7,634 nucleotides of DNA from Mailhella massiliensis (GTDB lineage: Bacteria; Desulfobacterota; Desulfovibrionia; Desulfovibrionales; Desulfovibrionaceae): assembly GCF_020741395.1 (NCBI RefSeq), contig NZ_DYZA01000222.1, positions 1-7,634 on the forward strand, in the 5' to 3' direction. Position 1 is the first letter of the stretch. Each line of letters opens with the position of its first letter. A program made the translations under genes and the position numbers. A model generated the notes under the pieces. The model searched no databases. It worked only from the letters and a program-made list of their open reading frames with translations, and was not told the DNA's origin. Below are positions 5,138 to 7,634 of the stretch, piece by piece.

Positions 5138-6397
5138 ATGGCAATGACCCTTGCCCAGAAAATACTTCAGATGCACACCGATGAGGAAGTCCGCGAACCC
5201 GGACAGATAGTGGAATGTTCCCTCTCCGGCGTGCTCGCCAACGACATTACCGGCCCCCTCGCCATAAAGTCCTTCCGCGCCATGGGCGCAAAAAAGGTGT
5301 TCGACAAGGACAGGGTCTTTCTGGTGATGGACCACTACACCCCCCAGAAGGACATAGCCTCGGCCAATCAAGTCATGGTCTCCCGCCGCTTCGCTGCGGA
5401 AATGGGCATCACCCATTACTATGAAGGCGGCTCGGCGGGCGTGGAGCACGCCCTCCTGCCTGAAAAGGGCCTGGTGAAGCCCGGTGATCTCGTCATAGGT
5501 GCGGACAGCCATACCTGCACCTACGGCGGCATAGGGGCTTTTTCCACGGGCCTCGGCTCCACGGATATCGCCTGCGGCATGGTGCTCGGCAGGCTGTGGT
5601 TCAAGGTTCCCGCCGCTATCCGCGTGAATATCGAAGGTTCCATGCCCCGCTGGATCCGCGGAAAAGACCTCATCCTGCGCCTCATCGGCGAGATAGGCGT
5701 GGACGGCGCGCTCTACCGCGCCCTGGAATTCGGCGGCTCCGCCCTGAAGGACGTGGATATCGAAGGCCGCCTCTGCATGGCCAACATGGCCATTGAGGCG
5801 GGCGGCAAGTGCGGCCTCTTCCCCTCCGACGATCTGACCGCCGCCTACTGCCGCGCCCACGGCACGCCCGACCCCATGGCCCTTGCCGCCGACGAGGGTG
5901 CGGAATACGAGCGCGTCGTCACCATGAACGTCACGGATATGGAACCCGTGGTGGCCTGCCCGCATCTGCCTGAGAACACGCGCCCCGTGTCCGAGCTTGC
6001 CTCCGTTTCCGTGGATCAGGTCGTCATAGGGTCCTGCACCAACGGACGTATTTCCGATATGCGCGATGCCGCCGAAATCCTGCGCGGCCGCAAGGTGGCC
6101 AAGGGCGTGCGCTGCATCGTCATTCCGGCCACGCCCGCCGTGTGGCGTCAGGCCATGGACGAGGGCCTCTTCGAGGTCTTCTCCGACGCAGGCTGCGTCA
6201 TCAGCACCCCCACCTGCGGCCCCTGCCTCGGCGGCTACATGGGCGTGCTCGGCGACGGCGAACGCTGCATCTCCACCTCCAACCGCAATTTCCGCGGCCG
6301 CATGGGCAGCCTGGAATCGGAACTCTACCTTGCAAGCCCCTGCGTGGCCGCCGCCTCCGCCGTCACCGGCGTCATTACCGGCCCGGACGCGCTGTAG
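5138..6397 (+). CDS. leuC: 3-isopropylmalate dehydratase, large subunit
   Basis: With LeuD it forms isopropylmalate isomerase, which converts 2-isopropylmalate to 3-isopropylmalate through dehydration and rehydration at a [4Fe-4S] cluster. The 419-aa length is that of the shorter LeuC/HacA-like (type 2) subfamily rather than the ~466-aa enterobacterial form. The three cluster cysteines are C300 (in IGSCTNGR) and C360 and C363 (in TPTCGPCLGG). Other aconitase-family blocks are MDHYTPQKD (about 64-72) and GADSHTCTYGG (121-131). Homologues of this subfamily also serve as homoaconitase or citraconate hydratase, but the leuA and leuD neighbours support the leucine role. ATG 5138 has GGAG 8 nt upstream; a second in-frame ATG at 5144 is less well placed. 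The cluster makes the enzyme oxygen-sensitive, in keeping with an anaerobe. Confidence 0.97.
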   Translation: MAMTLAQKILQMHTDEEVREPGQIVECSLSGVLANDITGPLAIKSFRAMGAKKVFDKDRVFLVMDHYTPQKDIASANQVMVSRRFAAEMGITHYYEGGSAGVEHALLPEKGLVKPGDLVIGADSHTCTYGGIGAFSTGLGSTDIACGMVLGRLWFKVPAAIRVNIEGSMPRWIRGKDLILRLIGEIGVDGALYRALEFGGSALKDVDIEGRLCMANMAIEAGGKCGLFPSDDLTAAYCRAHGTPDPMALAADEGAEYERVVTMNVTDMEPVVACPHLPENTRPVSELASVSVDQVVIGSCTNGRISDMRDAAEILRGRKVAKGVRCIVIPATPAVWRQAMDEGLFEVFSDAGCVISTPTCGPCLGGYMGVLGDGERCISTSNRNFRGRMGSLESELYLASPCVAAASAVTGVITGPDAL

Positions 6398-6406
6398 AGC
6401 CCGGAA

Positions 6407-6444
6407 GAAACGCCCGCGCCAAGGCTCAAAGCGCGTCGCGTTTC
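6407..6444 (+). other. Hairpin in the leuC-leuD gap
   Basis: GAAACGC (6407-6413) pairs with GCGTTTC (6438-6444), and inside it CGCG (6415-6418) with CGCG (6432-6435), giving 11 bp with a small internal loop and a 13-nt apical loop. It is followed by six A, not T, so it is not a plus-strand terminator. The 163-nt gap is long for an operon. It may be a processing or mRNA-stability element. Confidence 0.4.
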
Positions 6445-6524
6445 AAAAAATATGCGCCCGCATCTTCCGCTTCAGGAGTGCGCGCATGCCGTGAGCATAC
6501 CTTCGCGGAAAAAATCCCTCCGCG

Positions 6525-6554
6525 CCCCGGCCCCGCGCCGGGGAAATACAGGAG
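6525..6554 (+). promoter_or_regulatory. Hairpin plus ribosome binding site of leuD
   Basis: CCCCGGC (6525-6531) pairs with GCCGGGG (6537-6543) around CCCGC. AGGAG (6550-6554) follows 6 nt later and lies 6 nt before ATG 6561. The spacing from hairpin to ribosome site equals that at leuA, and the 17 nt from AGGAG through the second codon are identical in both genes. Confidence 0.6.
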
Positions 6555-6560
6555 AATATC

Positions 6561-7064
6561 ATGTCCTTTACCGGAAAAGTCCATAAGGTCGGCGCTCATA
6601 TCGATACCGACGCAATCATCCCCGCGCGTTTCCTCGTCACCACCGATACCGAAAAGCTGGGCGAAGCCTGCATGGAAGGCCTGGAACCCGGCTGGGTGAA
6701 GCGCGTGCACAAAGGCGATATCATCGTCGCCGACCGTAACTTCGGCTGCGGCTCCTCCCGCGAACACGCCCCCCTCGCCATAATAGGCGCAGGCATACGC
6801 GCCGTGGTCGGCCACAGCTTCGCCCGTATCTTCTACCGCAATGCCTTCAATATGGGCCTCATGCTTCTGGAAGTGGGCGATGAGGTCAGTAAAATCAACG
6901 ACGGCGATACCCTCGAAATCAGCCCCGAACAGGGCGTCATCCGCGACCTCGACAACGGCGCGGAAATCCGTATCCCCGCCCTCTCCCCCATGATGCAGAC
7001 CCTTATCGATAAGGGCGGCATGGTCAACTATGTGAAGGAACAGCTCCGCCTCCAGGGTGAATAG
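6561..7064 (+). CDS. leuD: 3-isopropylmalate dehydratase, small subunit
   Basis: Small subunit of isopropylmalate isomerase; it carries the swivel domain that closes over the LeuC cluster and helps bind substrate. The 167-aa length fits the short LeuD type that pairs with the ~420-aa LeuC. Family blocks are HIDTDAIIPARF (13-24), NFGCGSSREHAP (60-71, the conserved GCGSSREHA loop) and VGHSFARIFYRNAFNMGL (83-100). It starts 163 nt after leuC; AGGAG 6 nt upstream fixes ATG 6561. An intrinsic terminator begins 23 nt after its stop, so it is the last gene of this transcript. No leuB follows within the window. Confidence 0.97.
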   Translation: MSFTGKVHKVGAHIDTDAIIPARFLVTTDTEKLGEACMEGLEPGWVKRVHKGDIIVADRNFGCGSSREHAPLAIIGAGIRAVVGHSFARIFYRNAFNMGLMLLEVGDEVSKINDGDTLEISPEQGVIRDLDNGAEIRIPALSPMMQTLIDKGGMVNYVKEQLRLQGE

Positions 7065-7087
7065 CCCCCTTCGCGCCCCGTAAATAC

Positions 7088-7115
7088 AAGGCCGGTCCCC
7101 CGGCCTTTGTTGTTT
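7088..7115 (+). terminator. Terminator at the end of the leu operon
   Basis: AAGGCCGG (7088-7095) pairs with CCGGCCTT (7100-7107) around a TCCC loop, and the T-rich tail TTTGTTGTTT follows (7106-7115). It lies 23 nt after the leuD stop codon, where a transcript end is expected. Confidence 0.85.
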
Positions 7116-7310
7116 AACAGGCAGGAAAGGCAGGCGGGGCGCCGTCCCGCACCCCGCCGGGGCCCCGCATCAGGCAATCTCGTGCGCGGGGAAGGCTCAG
7201 AAGGCTCTCCTCCGTCCATGTACGCAAGGCGGCGAACATGGTGGAAAAGCCGAATCCTGCCGCACAGGGCGGAAGGCTCGCTTCTCGGCACAGCCCGCCC
7301 CCACGTCAGT

Positions 7311-7340
7311 GCAGGCGTGCGCTGCCGCGCCCGCCTGCGG
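7311..7340. repeat. Palindromic intergenic repeat, copy 1
   Basis: The 22 nt at 7319-7340 recur exactly at 7613-7634. Each copy is preceded by GCAGGC at a spacing of 2 nt (copy 1) or 3 nt (copy 2). GCAGGCG (7311-7317) can pair with CGCCTGC (7332-7338), so the unit is palindromic, in the manner of extragenic palindromic repeats. Confidence 0.55.
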
Positions 7341-7346
7341 CGGCCG

Positions 7347-7376
7347 ACTGTTTTCCGGCTGTTGCCGGAAAACAGT
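7347..7376. repeat. Perfect 13-bp inverted repeat with 4-nt loop
   Basis: ACTGTTTTCCGGC (7347-7359) and GCCGGAAAACAGT (7364-7376) flank TGTT. It is one of the strongest hairpins in the window. No T run follows on either strand, so it is not a simple terminator. It lies 7 nt after repeat copy 1. Confidence 0.7.
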
Positions 7377-7460
7377 GTCAGCGGAAGGGATGGAAAGATA
7401 TTTTTGGTGTGGGCCTGTGCGGGTATGGACTTTTGTTTATGGAGAAGAACGCTTTCTTCA

Positions 7461-7484
7461 CGCCCCTCTTGCGCATGAGGGGCG
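7461..7484. repeat. 8-bp inverted repeat
   Basis: CGCCCCTC (7461-7468) pairs with GAGGGGCG (7477-7484) around an 8-nt spacer. No T tract follows on either strand. Its function is unknown. Confidence 0.5.
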
Positions 7485-7502
7485 GCATCCGCGTCTTGTT
7501 CT

Positions 7503-7530
7503 GCCTTCGGTTGGCCAGAAAGGCTTTTTT
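7503..7530 (+). terminator. Terminator-like hairpin 1, no known upstream gene
   Basis: GCCTT (7503-7507) pairs with AAGGC (7520-7524) and six T follow (7525-7530). The stem is short and the 12-nt loop is large, so terminator strength is doubtful. No plus-strand gene lies between the leuD terminator and this site. Confidence 0.35.
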
Positions 7531-7544
7531 CAGCGCTCCGTTGC

Positions 7545-7573
7545 GCCTTTGTCTGCGGAAGGCCCCCTTTTTT
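7545..7573 (+). terminator. Terminator-like hairpin 2, same design
   Basis: GCCTT (7545-7549) pairs with AAGGC (7559-7563); a T tract of six (7568-7573) follows after four C. The arms are identical to those of the hairpin at 7503-7524, so the two may be a duplicated element. The gap between stem and T run weakens the case. Confidence 0.25.
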
Positions 7574-7603
7574 CATGGTCGGGAAGCCGTGTCCGTTGTT
7601 TCG

Positions 7604-7634
7604 GCAGGCAAAGCGCTGCCGCGCCCGCCTGCGG
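7604..7634. repeat. Palindromic intergenic repeat, copy 2 (reaches window end)
   Basis: Same 22-nt core as copy 1 at 7613-7634, with GCAGGC at 7604-7609 able to pair with GCCTGC (7627-7632). Spacer bases between the arm and the core differ from copy 1, but the pairing arms are kept. The repeat may extend beyond the window. Confidence 0.5.

Larger units (their letters stand above)
7116..7634. other. Structured intergenic region with no convincing gene
   Basis: This 519-nt stretch has open frames on both strands, but none has a ribosome site, a sensible amino-acid composition or a recognisable family; all are rich in Arg, Pro, Gly and Ser, as random GC-rich frames are. It is dominated by inverted repeats (7133-7139 with 7152-7158, 7311-7338, 7347-7376, 7461-7484, 7503-7524, 7545-7563) and contains a direct repeat, annotated separately. 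I see no tRNA or rRNA. It could hold a non-coding RNA or dispersed repeats. Confidence 0.6.

Noticed and set aside
3077..5965. Very long minus-strand open frame (962 codons) across leuA and leuC
   Set aside because: It is antisense to two well-recognised genes, rich in Gly, His, Ala and Val in the way of GC-rich shadow frames, and matches no family.
7107..7478. Plus-strand 123-codon frame after leuD
   Set aside because: Its start lies inside the leu terminator tail, and it translates through several hairpins with an improbable Arg/Pro/Ser-rich composition.
7028..7576. Minus-strand 182-codon frame after leuD
   Set aside because: It overlaps the leuD 3' end and the terminator on the other strand, has no ribosome site, and its product is a low-complexity Arg/Pro/Gly/Ser mixture with no recognisable domain.
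7116..7634. CRISPR array or insertion sequence in the terminal repeat region
   Set aside because: Only two repeat copies, no regular spacer length, no transposase frame and no target-site duplications visible.

Overview
The window (about 60% G+C by eye) looks like the chromosome of a deltaproteobacterium-type organism. The most likely group is the Desulfovibrionaceae (relatives of Desulfovibrio, Bilophila, Mailhella or Lawsonia). This rests on the leuA-leuC-leuD order, the 167-aa/419-aa LeuD/LeuC type, and a type III secretion (T3SS) chaperone gene in a high-GC anaerobe-like context. The assignment is an inference; no rRNA or other marker gene is present.

Layout. Positions 1-91 hold the last 29 codons of a plus-strand AMP-forming acyl-ACP/acyl-CoA synthetase, probably Aas-like. 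Facing it on the minus strand is a two-gene unit. A strong sigma70-type promoter (3036-3008) is followed by a CesT-like T3SS chaperone (2941-2483) and, 19 nt later, a large 736-aa protein (2463-253). That protein is best read as the cognate secreted effector, and its middle part resembles the catalytic loop and metal-binding loop of PI3/4-kinase- or HipA-like kinase folds. No T3SS apparatus gene is in the window, so this is an orphan chaperone-effector locus.

Divergent from this unit is the leucine biosynthesis operon: leuA (3458-5014), leuC (5138-6397) and leuD (6561-7064). All three are intact with their catalytic or metal-ligand residues. Upstream of leuA is what looks like a complete ribosome-mediated attenuator: a promoter, a 37-codon leader peptide with eight leucines (including four and three in a row), a hairpin over the leucine codons and stop, and a 14-bp terminator hairpin with a T tract. 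LeuA condenses acetyl-CoA with 2-ketoisovalerate and LeuCD isomerises the product. The next enzyme, LeuB, is not encoded here. A second strong terminator-like hairpin lies directly after leuA, inside the operon. A GC-rich hairpin precedes the ribosome binding site of each leu gene.

After the leuD terminator (7088-7115) about 520 nt carry no convincing gene. This stretch is full of inverted repeats, contains a 22-bp exact direct repeat (7319-7340 and 7613-7634, the second at the window edge), and has two terminator-like hairpins on the plus strand. It may be a dispersed intergenic repeat or encode a non-coding transcript; the sequence alone does not decide.
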